From: Desemzia sp045528445
Lineage (GTDB): Bacteria > Bacillota > Bacilli > Lactobacillales > Carnobacteriaceae
Direction of reading: 5' to 3'
DNA: 52,775 bases
Assembly (NCBI RefSeq): GCF_045528445.1
Contig: NZ_JBGQQU010000024.1
Coordinates: 1 to 52,775 of the forward strand
Part shown: piece by piece, positions 16,482 to 25,350 of the stretch
Position numbering within the stretch: the first letter of the stretch is position 1
Layout: each line of letters opens with the position of its first letter
The notes under the pieces: generated by a model
Databases searched by the model: none
What the model was told of the DNA's origin: nothing
Seen by the model: only the letters and a program-made list of their open reading frames with translations
Program-made: the position numbers and the translations under genes

Positions 16482-17876
16482 ATGAAATATGAATTTCCAA
16501 AGAATTTTTGGTGGGGATCAGCAGCTAGCGGACCACAAACAGAAGGCGTTTTTGAAGGCGATAACAAAGGGGACAGTATTTGGGATTACTGGTACAAAGA
16601 AAGCCCAGAATTATTTTTCAACCAAGTAGGACCTGAAAAAACTTCTGTATTCTATGAAAAGTATAAAGAAGATATTCAATTAATGAAAGAAACTGGACAC
16701 AATACATTCCGTACTTCTATCCAATGGAGTCGTTTGATTCCAAATGGCGTAGGGGAAGTCAATGAGAAAGCAGTCGATTTCTACAATAGAGTAATTGATG
16801 AATTGATCGCTAATGATATTGAACCGTTCATCAATTTATATCACTTTGATATGCCGATGAAAATGCAAGAAAAAGGCGGCTGGGAAAATCGTGAAACAGT
16901 AGAAGCTTATGTAGTGTTTGCTAAAACATGTTTTGAATTATTTGGAGACCGTGTTAAAAAATGGTTTACACATAATGAGCCGATCGTTCCTGTTGAGGGA
17001 GGCTACTTATATCAATTCCATTACCCAGCTATAGTAGATATGAAAAAAGCTGCACAAGTAGCTTACCATGAAGTACTAGCCAGTGCTAAAGCCATTAAAG
17101 CTTATCATGGAATGAATCTAGGGGGAGAAATCGGAATCATCCTAAACTTGACGCCAAGTTACCCACGTGATGAAAGTAATCCCGAAGATGTGAAAGCAGC
17201 AAAAGCAGCGGACGCATTTTTCAATCGTTCTTTCTTAGATTCTGCTGTAAAAGGTGAATTCCCAAGCGATTTAGTAGAAATATTGAAGGAAATCGATATT
17301 TTGCCGATTATTGAAGAAGGCGACTTAGACACGATTAAAGAAAATACAGTCGACTTATTAGGTGTAAACTACTACCAACCTCGTCGCATCAAAGCGAAAG
17401 AATCGACTACGAAGTTAGCGGATGGTCCAATGCCGGATGACTACTTTGACAACTATGAAATGCCAGGACGTAAAATGAACCCTTATCGTGGATGGGAAAT
17501 CTACGAAAAAGGCGTGTACGATATTTTAACGAATTTACGTGAAAACTACGACAACATCAAATGCTTTATTTCTGAAAATGGAATGGGTGTAGAAGGCGAA
17601 GAACGTTACGTCAATGAAAAAGGGATTGTGGAAGACGACTACCGTATCGAATTCGTGCAAGATCACTTGAAATATGTACACCAAGCCATCCAAGAAGGAA
17701 GCAATGTGCGTGGATACCACATGTGGACATGTATGGACAACTGGTCTTGGACAAACGCTTATAAAAACCGTTATGGATTTATTGCAGTTGACTTAGACAA
17801 TGAGCACAAACGGACGATCAAGAAAAGTGGTCGCTGGTTTAATGAAGTTTCTAAAAATAATGGTTTTGAAGACTAA
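16482..17876 (+). CDS. 6-phospho-beta-glucosidase or -galactosidase, GH1 family
   Basis: A 464-residue GH1 enzyme. FWWGSAASGPQTEG is the N-terminal signature, THNEP carries the acid/base Glu (E166) and FISENG the nucleophile (E365). NWSWTNAYKNRYGF has the Ser and Lys-x-x-Tyr arrangement of 6-phospho-glycoside binders, so a PTS-imported substrate is likely. It differs clearly from the GH1 at 6495, which has NEQN, so the two enzymes probably serve different sugars. AAAGGAGAAG precedes the ATG. It lies 215 bases upstream of an EIIC, but each has its own promoter and cre-like site and a terminator separates them. Confidence 0.88.
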   Translation: MKYEFPKNFWWGSAASGPQTEGVFEGDNKGDSIWDYWYKESPELFFNQVGPEKTSVFYEKYKEDIQLMKETGHNTFRTSIQWSRLIPNGVGEVNEKAVDFYNRVIDELIANDIEPFINLYHFDMPMKMQEKGGWENRETVEAYVVFAKTCFELFGDRVKKWFTHNEPIVPVEGGYLYQFHYPAIVDMKKAAQVAYHEVLASAKAIKAYHGMNLGGEIGIILNLTPSYPRDESNPEDVKAAKAADAFFNRSFLDSAVKGEFPSDLVEILKEIDILPIIEEGDLDTIKENTVDLLGVNYYQPRRIKAKESTTKLADGPMPDDYFDNYEMPGRKMNPYRGWEIYEKGVYDILTNLRENYDNIKCFISENGMGVEGEERYVNEKGIVEDDYRIEFVQDHLKYVHQAIQEGSNVRGYHMWTCMDNWSWTNAYKNRYGFIAVDLDNEHKRTIKKSGRWFNEVSKNNGFED

Positions 17877-17889
17877 TTCAATGTTACTT

Positions 17890-17930
17890 AAGTACACTTG
17901 TATTTTTACTATGCAAGTGTACTTTTTTCA
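17890..17930 (+). terminator. Terminator of the second GH1 gene
   Basis: AAGTACACTTG (17890-17900) pairs perfectly with CAAGTGTACTT (17914-17924), and a T tract follows. Confidence 0.85.
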
Positions 17931-18000
17931 TCAAAATGAATTCACAATTGTGAACAGAATATGAATTCGGAGTAAAAGCTGAACTTATTTTTAAAAAGAC

Positions 18001-18048
18001 TAGACATTTTATGTAGAAATGGTATACTTTGGTTTGTAAACGTTTGCT
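18001..18048 (+). promoter_or_regulatory. Promoter and cre box of the second EIIC gene
   Basis: TAGACA (18001-18006), a 16-base spacer and extended TGGTATACT (-10 at 18023-18028) form the promoter. TGTAAACGTTTGCT (18035-18048) at the expected transcription start is a good CcpA cre box. Confidence 0.7.
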
Positions 18049-18091
18049 ATAATTTATTACATTTTAAAAAAAGAAAAGAGGTATTATACTT

Positions 18092-19378
18092 ATGAATGGC
18101 TTTATTGACAAATTAAGTGAAAAATTGTTACCGATTGCAGGAAAGTTAGGACAAAACAAATACTTGCTAGTCTTGCGAGATGCTTTTATGTTGGCTTTCC
18201 CAATCACCATGTTTGGTTCATTAGTAGTAGTTATCAATAATTTACCGTTTTTCAGTGATGATGTGAAAGGTACATTAGGAACATTATTTGGTAATGGACA
18301 AAATGCTACCATGTCTATCATGACTATTTTTGTAACATTTGGTATCGGGTATTATTTATCTAAAACACACGATGTGGATCCAGTGTTTGGTGGAGCTGTA
18401 TCTCTTGCATCCTACTTGATTTTAACTCCGTTTGTGACTACTCTTGAATCAGGTGAGGTAGTAAGCGGTGTGTTAACTTTAGATCGCTTAGGCGCTAAAG
18501 GAATGTTTGTTGGGATGATAGCATCATTTCTTGCAGCTGAAATCTACTGCAGAATAATCAAAAAAGGAATTGTTATCAAAATGCCGGATGGCGTTCCAAC
18601 AGCAGTTTCTAAATCATTTGCAGCGATGATTCCTGCAATTATTACATTAGGTATTTTCACAATTGTAAACGCCATCGTAACTGGCGCATTTAATACAAAC
18701 TTACATGATTTTGTATACAATGTTATTCAAGAACCGTTAACTGGTTTAGGTAGTGGATTGCCAGCAACGTTGATTGCTGTATTCTTTGTTCAATTGTTAT
18801 GGTTCTTTGGATTACATGGACAAATCATTGTCAACTCAGTAATGGATCCAATCTGGAATACATTAATGTTGGATAACTTAGAACACTTTGAAGCTGGAGA
18901 AGCATTGCCAAATATCGTTACAAAACCATTTATGGAAATGTATACAGTTGGTATGGGTGGATCTGGTAGCACGTTGATTGTTGTTATCCTTATGGCATTT
19001 GTGATGAAGAGTCGCCAAATGAAAGATGTTGGTCGTTTAGCATTGGCTCCTGGTATCTTTAATGTTAACGAACCAGTTATCTTCGGTATGCCGCTTGTAT
19101 TGAATGCAGCTATCTTCATTCCATGGATCTTAGCTCCATTAGTAACAACTGCTCTAAACTATGTAGTTATGGATTTAGGCATTTTCCCAACGCCGACCGG
19201 GGTATCAGTGCCGTGGACAGTACCAGTATTCTTTAACGGTATGTTAGCTACGAACTCTCCAATGGGTGGGGTATTACAATTGATTGATATGGCAATTATC
19301 GGTGTTATCTGGTATCCATTCTTGAAAGTTGTTGATAAAACAAACCTTAAATCAGTCGATTTAAGTACAGCAGAATAA
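18092..19378 (+). CDS. PTS EIIC, lactose/cellobiose family
   Basis: A 428-residue membrane permease of the cellobiose/lactose PTS family. MNGFIDKLSEKLLPIAGKLG is the intact amphipathic N-terminus. About ten hydrophobic segments follow, with FGLHGQIIVNSV, GGSGSTLIVVIL, PGIFNVNEPVIFGMPLVLN (conserved Asn-Glu-Pro) and WTVPVFFNG. It imports and helps phosphorylate a beta-glucoside, using EIIA and EIIB encoded outside the window. It is probably repressed by CcpA through the cre box at 18035. Its full N-terminus is the internal reference that exposes the nonsense codon in the EIIC at 9278. It is followed by a terminator and a GntR gene. Confidence 0.92.
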   Translation: MNGFIDKLSEKLLPIAGKLGQNKYLLVLRDAFMLAFPITMFGSLVVVINNLPFFSDDVKGTLGTLFGNGQNATMSIMTIFVTFGIGYYLSKTHDVDPVFGGAVSLASYLILTPFVTTLESGEVVSGVLTLDRLGAKGMFVGMIASFLAAEIYCRIIKKGIVIKMPDGVPTAVSKSFAAMIPAIITLGIFTIVNAIVTGAFNTNLHDFVYNVIQEPLTGLGSGLPATLIAVFFVQLLWFFGLHGQIIVNSVMDPIWNTLMLDNLEHFEAGEALPNIVTKPFMEMYTVGMGGSGSTLIVVILMAFVMKSRQMKDVGRLALAPGIFNVNEPVIFGMPLVLNAAIFIPWILAPLVTTALNYVVMDLGIFPTPTGVSVPWTVPVFFNGMLATNSPMGGVLQLIDMAIIGVIWYPFLKVVDKTNLKSVDLSTAE

Positions 19379-19388
19379 AATAATGTTG

Positions 19389-19426
19389 AAAAGACTAGTT
19401 TTTTGTATAAAAAAACTAGTCTTTTT
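19389..19426 (+). terminator. Terminator of the second EIIC gene
   Basis: AAAGACTAGTTTTTT pairs with AAAAAACTAGTCTTT around GTAT and is followed by further Ts. Confidence 0.85.
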
Positions 19427-19477
19427 CTTTGAGATGGAGTATGCTAGGGGAGAGTATAAACCACCGGAGGGAAGAAC

Positions 19478-20200
19478 ATGATCAAATATGAAATGATAGC
19501 GAATAAAATTAGACAACGTATTCAAGAAGAATTCTATCCAGTGGATTCTCTGATCCCTGATCAAATTTCTTTGGCAAAAGAATTTGGTGTAAGCAGAATG
19601 ACCGTAAAAAAAGCCATGGACGTTTTGGCATTAGAAGGATTGATTTTTCGGAAACGCGGATCAGGAACTTATGTGAAGAAAACGGCTCTAAAAAATGGCC
19701 TAAATGCTAACGCAATGGAATATGAAGGATTGACCAAACAATTGGTTGGTCATGAAGTTAAAGGAGAAATTATTTCCTTTTCGGTAGAGTTTCCTGAAGA
19801 AGAGATACGAGAGACGCTGATGCTGGATAAACATGTTCCGGTATATAAAATTATCCGCTTGCGTATTGTGGACGGAGAGCCGTATATTATTGAGCATACG
19901 TTTATGAATGCGAATTTGATACCGGGGTTAAGCGAAGAAGCCTTAAACTCCTCTATTTATCAATACATTCATAATGAATTAGGGTTGCAATTCGGAGGAG
20001 CTTACCGAAAGATTCACGCAGCGAAGTCTTCCAAATACGATCAGAAATATTTAGGCTGTGCTGTCGATGATCCAGTTTTGGAAGTAGAGCAAGTTGTCCA
20101 TTTAGAAGATGGGACACCTTTTGAATATTCCCGGAGTAGAAATAGATACGACAAACGGAGTTACACAGTCGTTGATTTGCAAAACAAAAATAAAGGGTAA
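19478..20200 (+). CDS. GntR/HutC family regulator with UTRA domain
   Basis: A 240-residue transcription factor. Residues 5-70 are the GntR winged helix (IRQRIQEEFYPVDSLIPDQ, then FGVSRMTVKKAMDVLALEGLIFRKRGSGTYV). Residues about 95-235 are a UTRA effector domain (GEIISFSVEF, VYKIIRLRIVDGEPYIIEHTFM, VLEVEQVVHLEDGTPFEYSRSRNRYDK). This subfamily typically senses phosphorylated sugars and controls neighbouring PTS/glycosidase genes, so it is a candidate regulator of the beta-glucoside set here. CGGAGGG precedes the ATG. Whether it binds the TGTAA-N4-TTACA sites cannot be judged from sequence. Confidence 0.9.
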   Translation: MIKYEMIANKIRQRIQEEFYPVDSLIPDQISLAKEFGVSRMTVKKAMDVLALEGLIFRKRGSGTYVKKTALKNGLNANAMEYEGLTKQLVGHEVKGEIISFSVEFPEEEIRETLMLDKHVPVYKIIRLRIVDGEPYIIEHTFMNANLIPGLSEEALNSSIYQYIHNELGLQFGGAYRKIHAAKSSKYDQKYLGCAVDDPVLEVEQVVHLEDGTPFEYSRSRNRYDKRSYTVVDLQNKNKG

Positions 20201-20205
20201 GCGAT

Positions 20206-20248
20206 AAAAAGAATGGACCGTCCATTTAAGACGATCCATTCTTTTTTT
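20206..20248 (+). terminator. Terminator of the GntR/HutC gene
   Basis: AAGAATGGA (20209-20217) pairs with TCCATTCTT (20235-20243), and a T tract follows. Confidence 0.8.
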
Positions 20249-20383
20249 AATGGTTCTACAACATTTGATGCTTGTAAGTCTTGAGACGCGGTTTTCGGCT
20301 CAAGGGCGTTCCCATGGCCTTCCATAAGCAACCCCATAGGCCGGAGGAAATTTCTTTACCAACGTTAGAAGATGAAGAGCCTT
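20249..20383. other. GC-richer hairpin block beside exoA, possible structured RNA or small ORF
   Basis: This stretch is less AT-rich than its surroundings. CTTGAG/CTCAAG arms (20280-20304) enclose 13 bases, and GGCCT/AGGCC arms lie at about 20316-20343. On the minus strand, one frame shifted from exoA, 42 codons stay open to a stop near 20256 (containing GLWGCLWKAMGTPLSRKPRL), but no ATG, GTG or TTG start lies at its head. It could be the structured 3' end of the exoA message, a small RNA or a small protein. I do not recognise a family. Confidence 0.35.
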
Positions 20384-21157
20384 TTAAATAGCTTTAGCTA
20401 GGGTATCTTTAAGAGTCAGTTCTACTGGGCAATGATCTGAACCCAAGATAGTGTTGTGTATTTTCGCATCTTCTAGAAATGGAATCAATTTTTGTGAAAC
20501 ACAGAAATAATCGATGCGCCAACCGGCATTGTTTTTGCGGGCATTGAACCGGTAGTTCCACCAAGTGTAGCTTCCTTCTGTTTCAGGATAGAAATAGCGG
20601 TAAGTATCGACAAATCCATTGCTTAAAAGAGCCTCAAATTGAGCTCTTTCTTCATCAGAAAAGCCAGCGTTGCCGCGGTTGCGTTGCGGATTTTTTAAAT
20701 CAATGTCTTTATGGGCAACGTTTAGATCTCCACAAAGAATAACTGGTTTTCGGATATCTAATTCAGTTAAATAAGCTAAAAAATCTTGTTCCCAACGTAC
20801 ACGATAGTCTAGTCGTTTCAACTCGGATTGAGAATTAGGAGTGTAACAAGTAACCACATAATAATCGTCGTACTCTAAAGTGATTACTCTTCCTTCTGTA
20901 TCGTGTTCAGAAATACCGATTCCATAAGCTGCCGATATAGGCTCATGTTTAGTAAAAATAGCGGTACCCGAGTAGCCTTTCTTTTCGGCATAATTCCAAA
21001 AAGAGTAGTATCCAGGGATATCCAGATCGATTTGACCTTCTTGAAGTTTGGTCTCCTGAAGGCAGAAAAAATCAGCATCTAATTCTGTAAAAATATCTAA
21101 GAAACCTTTTTTGACAATAGCGCGTAATCCGTTGACGTTCCAAGAAATTAGTTTCAT
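20384..21157 (-). CDS. exoA: Exodeoxyribonuclease III
   Basis: A 257-residue AP endonuclease/3'-exonuclease that repairs abasic sites. Catalytic motifs of the Xth family are all present: ISWNVNGLRA, CLQETKLQ (metal-binding Glu), GYSGTAIF, CGDLNVAH with Asp and Asn, WRIDYF and GSDHCPV (catalytic His). The length is normal. The gene is monocistronic, opposite to both neighbours. AAAGGAGC precedes the ATG. Confidence 0.96.
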   Translation of the reverse strand: MKLISWNVNGLRAIVKKGFLDIFTELDADFFCLQETKLQEGQIDLDIPGYYSFWNYAEKKGYSGTAIFTKHEPISAAYGIGISEHDTEGRVITLEYDDYYVVTCYTPNSQSELKRLDYRVRWEQDFLAYLTELDIRKPVILCGDLNVAHKDIDLKNPQRNRGNAGFSDEERAQFEALLSNGFVDTYRYFYPETEGSYTWWNYRFNARKNNAGWRIDYFCVSQKLIPFLEDAKIHNTILGSDHCPVELTLKDTLAKAI

Positions 21158-21283
21158 TTATTAGTTTGCTCCTTTAGTGTAACATGGTACTATTATTGTA
21201 CAGTAAACGAAAAAAAACTTGAAGCAGTAGAGCTTAGTTGTTCAGCAAGAAAATCCATTAAACTAATGAAATGAGGAAAAGTA

Positions 21284-22186
21284 GTGAAAATAGGAGTAGT
21301 AGGTTTAGGCGGCATCTCTCAAAAAGCATATTTGCCAATTATGATGTCCATGAGTGAAGAAGTAGAGTGGCATTTTTACACACGGAATCAAGAAAAACTG
21401 TCCAAAATCGGCAAACAATACCGAGTAACAAATCTGCATCCAACAATCGAATCTATGATTGAAAGCGGAGTGGAAGGAGTATTCATCCATACGGCAACCC
21501 ACACGCATACAGCTTTTATCAGACAATTTTTAGAAAATGGTATTCATGTGTATGTAGATAAACCAATCAGTGAAGACCTTGAAGAGGTAGAATCCTTACT
21601 AGCTTTAGCTGAAGACAAACAACTGGTATTGACTACCGGATTTAATCGTCGCTTTGCACCAATGATTCAAGAACTAAAAAAAGTTCCGCATAAAAATATG
21701 ATTTTCGTTCAAAAAAACAAGCCTAATGGTTCTGGGACAGTTCAGTTTGGTATTTTTGATATGTTTATTCACGTCATTGATACAGCCTTGTACTTATTGG
21801 ACGATGAGGTAGTAGAAATGTCACATACTATTACCGAAACGGACGGACAATTGGAAAACTGTGTCGTGCAGTTGGAAACGGATCAAACGATGTGTATCGT
21901 TTCAATGAACTATAAAGCTGGAGCTAATCTGGAAGTAGCTGAAGTACAGTCTCCTGAAGGAACGTATCGCGTAACGAACTTGACCGATTACGAAAGCAAT
22001 TCTTATGGAGAACAAGAGACCAGAGCATTCGGAGACTGGGACCACACTCTTGAAAAGAGAGGATTTGCTCCTTTGATCCGTCAGTTCATTGAAGCTGTGA
22101 AAACGGGAGATAATCCTGTAAGTCTGGAATCTTCTTTTATGAGTCACCAAATATGTGCCGAAATAGTGGCTGACAACAAGGACTAG
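21284..22186 (+). CDS. Gfo/Idh/MocA family oxidoreductase
   Basis: A 300-residue NAD(P)-dependent dehydrogenase-like protein. The N-terminal IGVVGLGGISQKAYLP is the Rossmann loop, and HVYVDKPISEDLEE holds the conserved EKP-type Lys (here DKP). The C-terminal half is the alpha/beta substrate domain. The start is GTG with GAGGAAAA upstream. The substrate is not predictable. A strong hairpin separates it from the potassium transporter gene that follows, so cotranscription may be conditional. Confidence 0.85.
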   Translation: MKIGVVGLGGISQKAYLPIMMSMSEEVEWHFYTRNQEKLSKIGKQYRVTNLHPTIESMIESGVEGVFIHTATHTHTAFIRQFLENGIHVYVDKPISEDLEEVESLLALAEDKQLVLTTGFNRRFAPMIQELKKVPHKNMIFVQKNKPNGSGTVQFGIFDMFIHVIDTALYLLDDEVVEMSHTITETDGQLENCVVQLETDQTMCIVSMNYKAGANLEVAEVQSPEGTYRVTNLTDYESNSYGEQETRAFGDWDHTLEKRGFAPLIRQFIEAVKTGDNPVSLESSFMSHQICAEIVADNKD

Positions 22187-22198
22187 ATAATAACAAAT

Positions 22199-22255
22199 AC
22201 ATGATCAGTCAAAAGCGGTGGACGTAACTGTCGTTCTTGACTCATCATGTTTTTG
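22199..22255 (+). terminator. Hairpin between the oxidoreductase and ktrB genes
   Basis: ACATGATCAGTCAA (22199-22212) pairs with TTGACTCATCATGT (22237-22250) with one mismatch, and five Ts follow. It is a terminator or a read-through attenuator; I see no clear promoter between it and ktrB at 22300. Confidence 0.65.
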
Positions 22256-22299
22256 TGAAAAAGAGGAGAAAAATTTACGAAGGAGGAATCCAACCTTTT

Positions 22300-23685
22300 A
22301 TGATTGGAGATAAAATACGTCATTTATCACCATCTAAAAAAATTGCTTTCAGTTTTTTGATGATTATTTTTATCGGATCCCTATTGCTGAGTCTGCCTGT
22401 CAGCCAATCTGCAGTTTCAGAGGCAGGGTACTTTCAGCATCTGTTCACATCAGTTTCTATGGTCTGTGTGACAGGTTTATTGACGACACCACTTATCACT
22501 ACCTACAGTTTATTCGGTAAAGTAGTTTGCATTTTCTTGATGCAAATTGGCGGGTTGGGCTTAATGACGATTCTTGCTGCGTTTATAGTCGGTGTAGGTA
22601 AAAAAATAAGCTTTAAAGACAAGATTGCGGTTAGTGAAGCTCTAAACCGCGATAAATTAGGGGATTTTAAGAATTACCTGACCTCTATTATCAAGTATAC
22701 GGCTGTTATTGAAGGAACAGCATTTATATTTTTGGCAGTTAGACTTATCCCCGAATACGGAACGAAGAACGGTTTCTTCCATGCGCTTTTTCTGGCTGTT
22801 TCGGGTTTTTGCAACGCTGGATTTGATACGCTGAGAGGAAATAGTTTGCAACATTACGTTCACGACCCTGTGGTCAATATTGTTATGATGGTGTTGATTG
22901 TTTTAGGAGGGATCGGTTTTTCTGTCTGGTTTGATATCACGCAAAATGTACAATCGATTTTTAAGAAAACAGGTAGCCGCAATTTAAAGAGAAATTACCA
23001 ACGTCTGCAAGTGCACACTCGTCTAGCTATAAATATTTCTGTTTTCTTATTGCTCTTTGGAATTATGCTGTTTTTAATTGTTGAATGGAACAATCCTTCT
23101 AGTATTGGAGATTTTTCTATCGGAGAAAAGATCTTGGCAGCAGTATTTCAATCCACTACTTTTAGAACCGCTGGATTCACTACAGTAAATTTTTTGGACT
23201 TTAAAAGTTTTACCAACTTCTTTTTTGTTGTCATCAGCTTCATCGGAGGATCTCCAGGTGGGACTGCTGGAGGTCTGAAGACAACTACGGTAGCTTTAGT
23301 TGTTTTATTGATGTACAACGAAATCAAAGGACAAAAACACATCAATTACGCTTACCACACGATTCCAACTGAAATTGTGCGAAGAGCTTTGGTAGTATTG
23401 GTCACCTTTTTTGTTTGTTTTATGGTAGGGACAGGTTTATTGTTGTTATTTGAGCAAGATCAGAGACCCTTTCATTTGATTTTTGAAACGGCTTCTGCTT
23501 TAACAACGATCGGACTAACTGTAGATAACTTGACGCCCCAGTTATCTACAGTTAGTCAAGTAGTGATCATGATTTTAATGTTTATTGGCAGAATTGGCCC
23601 TATCACCATATTTTTGAGTTTGGGTAGAAGAAACAAAAAACAAAAAAATTACCGTTATGCAGAAACAAAAATTTTGATTGGGTAA
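22300..23685 (+). CDS. ktrB: Potassium uptake protein, TrkH/KtrB family (first copy)
   Basis: A 461-residue ion-conducting subunit of a K+ uptake system. The four pore repeats are visible with their filter Gly residues: VCVTGL, GFCNAGFD, FRTAGFT and TTIGLT. The intramembrane gate is the GGSPGGTAGGLKT segment. I choose ATG 22300, which starts MIGDKIRHLSPSKK; AAGGAGG is 13 bases upstream, rather far. An in-frame TTG at 22237 lies inside the hairpin arm and is unlikely. It is closely similar to the second copy at 23960. The regulatory subunit KtrA is encoded after the second copy only. Confidence 0.92.
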   Translation: MIGDKIRHLSPSKKIAFSFLMIIFIGSLLLSLPVSQSAVSEAGYFQHLFTSVSMVCVTGLLTTPLITTYSLFGKVVCIFLMQIGGLGLMTILAAFIVGVGKKISFKDKIAVSEALNRDKLGDFKNYLTSIIKYTAVIEGTAFIFLAVRLIPEYGTKNGFFHALFLAVSGFCNAGFDTLRGNSLQHYVHDPVVNIVMMVLIVLGGIGFSVWFDITQNVQSIFKKTGSRNLKRNYQRLQVHTRLAINISVFLLLFGIMLFLIVEWNNPSSIGDFSIGEKILAAVFQSTTFRTAGFTTVNFLDFKSFTNFFFVVISFIGGSPGGTAGGLKTTTVALVVLLMYNEIKGQKHINYAYHTIPTEIVRRALVVLVTFFVCFMVGTGLLLLFEQDQRPFHLIFETASALTTIGLTVDNLTPQLSTVSQVVIMILMFIGRIGPITIFLSLGRRNKKQKNYRYAETKILIG

Positions 23686-23889
23686 CAGAAAAAAGTAGTC
23701 AGAACCTCATTAGTCGGGCTCCTTTTTCGATGTTTAGTGCTTTAGTTTAATCCGAAACAATCCTTATCTAATTGTGGCATAGAGTAAACGAATCGCACAA
23801 ACTTACAAACTGAGTAAAAAAATAATCAATAAGAGATTTACCTTCGAAAAAAAGAGTGTAAAAAAACTTTTTTTGAGGAAAGAATTTGC

Positions 23890-23917
23890 TTTACTTTTAT
23901 GCGAATAAGAATATAAT
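23890..23917 (+). promoter_or_regulatory. Promoter of the second ktrB-ktrA operon
   Basis: TTTACT (23890-23895), a 16-base spacer and TATAAT (23912-23917) lie 43 bases before the start codon. The 250-base gap from 23686 holds nothing else I can name; I see no c-di-AMP riboswitch. Confidence 0.6.
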
Positions 23918-23959
23918 ACATGAGAACTTGATAAAGTATGAATGAAAGAGGAGAAGGGA

Positions 23960-25339
23960 ATGTCTGCAAAAAAGATTAGGGAGGTACCTCCAGCTTTAAA
24001 GATTGCTATTAGTTTTGCAATAGTTATTTTTGCAGGATCACTGCTGTTAACACTGCCCATCAGCAATCTGGAAACATCACAAACCACTTATTTTGATAAC
24101 TTATTTACAGCGGTATCCATGGTATGCGTGACGGGATTATTTACATTGCCTGTGGCAGCGTCTTATACGGTGTTTGGCCAAATCGTTTGTATCGTTTTGA
24201 TGCAAATAGGTGGACTGGGTCTGATGACTATATTGGCAACTTTTATTTTAAGAATAGGAAGAAAAATCAGCTATTCGGATACTATAGCTGTAAAAGAAGC
24301 TCTTAATAGAGATGAATTAAGCAATTTTAATACTTATTTAGCTTCCATCATTAAATATACAATGACTATTGAAGGAACAGGAATGCTGCTGTTATCTTTT
24401 AGATTTGTACCAGAATTCGGATGGGCTAAAGGGCTATTTGTCTCTTTATTTCTAGCGGTTTCTGGATTTTGTAATGCTGGTTTCGACAATATCGGAGCTA
24501 TTAGTCTACAAGAGTATGCGCATGATTCTTTAGTCAATCTAGTTATTATTTCGCTGGTTATTTTAGGCGGTATTGGTTTTTCAGTTTGGTTTGATGTCAC
24601 ACACAACCTTCAATCCATTGTAAAAAATAAATTTCAGCACGGTTGGAAACGTGCTTATCGGTTGTTAAAGATTCATACGCGTTTAGCTATTAATGTGACA
24701 CTTATTTTGATTGTAACAGGTACTCTGGTTTTCTTATTAGTCGAATGGAACAACCCAGACTCCATTGGAAATTTTTCATTTGGGGACAAGGTGATGGCTT
24801 CTCTATTTCAAACAGTAATAATGAGAACAGCTGGTTTTGCTACATTGGATTATGAACTGGTAGAACCTTTTACTTTATTATTCTTCATTTTTACAATGTT
24901 TATCGGAGGGTCTCCTGGAGGTGCAGCCGGTGGTATCAAAACAACTACATTTGCTTTGATTGTTCTGTTGATCATTAACGAGGTCAAGGGACAAAGACAC
25001 ATCAATTACGCCCACCACACTATTCCGATAGAACTTGTCCGACGTGCTATTGTAGTAGTGGCAACGTTCTGTGCTTTTCTAGTTGCTGGGGTAAGTATTT
25101 TGATGCTGGTTGAAGACCAACCCTTCTTGTATTTACTGTTTGAAGCCGTTTCTGCCTTAGCAACAGTAGGGGTCAGTGTAAATTTAACACCTGAGTTGTC
25201 AGATATCAGCCATATTGTGTTGATGATTTTGATGTATGTTGGTAGAATTGGACCAATCACCATACTATTAGGTTTAATCAGAAACAATAAAAAGACAAAA
25301 GACAAATTATATGCGAAAACAACTATTTTAATTGGATAG
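23960..25339 (+). CDS. ktrB: Potassium uptake protein, TrkH/KtrB family (second copy)
   Basis: A 459-residue K+ channel subunit paralogous to the preceding gene over its whole length. Filter Gly residues are present in VCVTGLF, GFCNAGFD, MRTAGFA and ATVGVS, and the gate is GGSPGGAAGGIKT. GAGGAGAAGGGA directly precedes ATG 23960; an in-frame ATG at 23942 lies upstream of that site. It is 11 bases from ktrA and clearly forms an operon with it. Differences at the third pore loop (VIMRTAGFA here, TTFRTAGFT in copy one) could alter ion selectivity or affinity; that is inference. Confidence 0.93.
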   Translation: MSAKKIREVPPALKIAISFAIVIFAGSLLLTLPISNLETSQTTYFDNLFTAVSMVCVTGLFTLPVAASYTVFGQIVCIVLMQIGGLGLMTILATFILRIGRKISYSDTIAVKEALNRDELSNFNTYLASIIKYTMTIEGTGMLLLSFRFVPEFGWAKGLFVSLFLAVSGFCNAGFDNIGAISLQEYAHDSLVNLVIISLVILGGIGFSVWFDVTHNLQSIVKNKFQHGWKRAYRLLKIHTRLAINVTLILIVTGTLVFLLVEWNNPDSIGNFSFGDKVMASLFQTVIMRTAGFATLDYELVEPFTLLFFIFTMFIGGSPGGAAGGIKTTTFALIVLLIINEVKGQRHINYAHHTIPIELVRRAIVVVATFCAFLVAGVSILMLVEDQPFLYLLFEAVSALATVGVSVNLTPELSDISHIVLMILMYVGRIGPITILLGLIRNNKKTKDKLYAKTTILIG

Positions 25340-25350
25340 GAGATAAGGAT

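Noticed and set aside
22237..22299. Longer N-terminus of the first KtrB
   Set aside because: The upstream TTG lies in the arm of a hairpin, lacks a ribosome site, and the extra residues are not KtrB-like.
23686..23941. c-di-AMP (ydaO) riboswitch before the ktrB-ktrA operon
   Set aside because: The gap is short, and I see none of the conserved ydaO segments or an attenuator; a simple promoter explains it.
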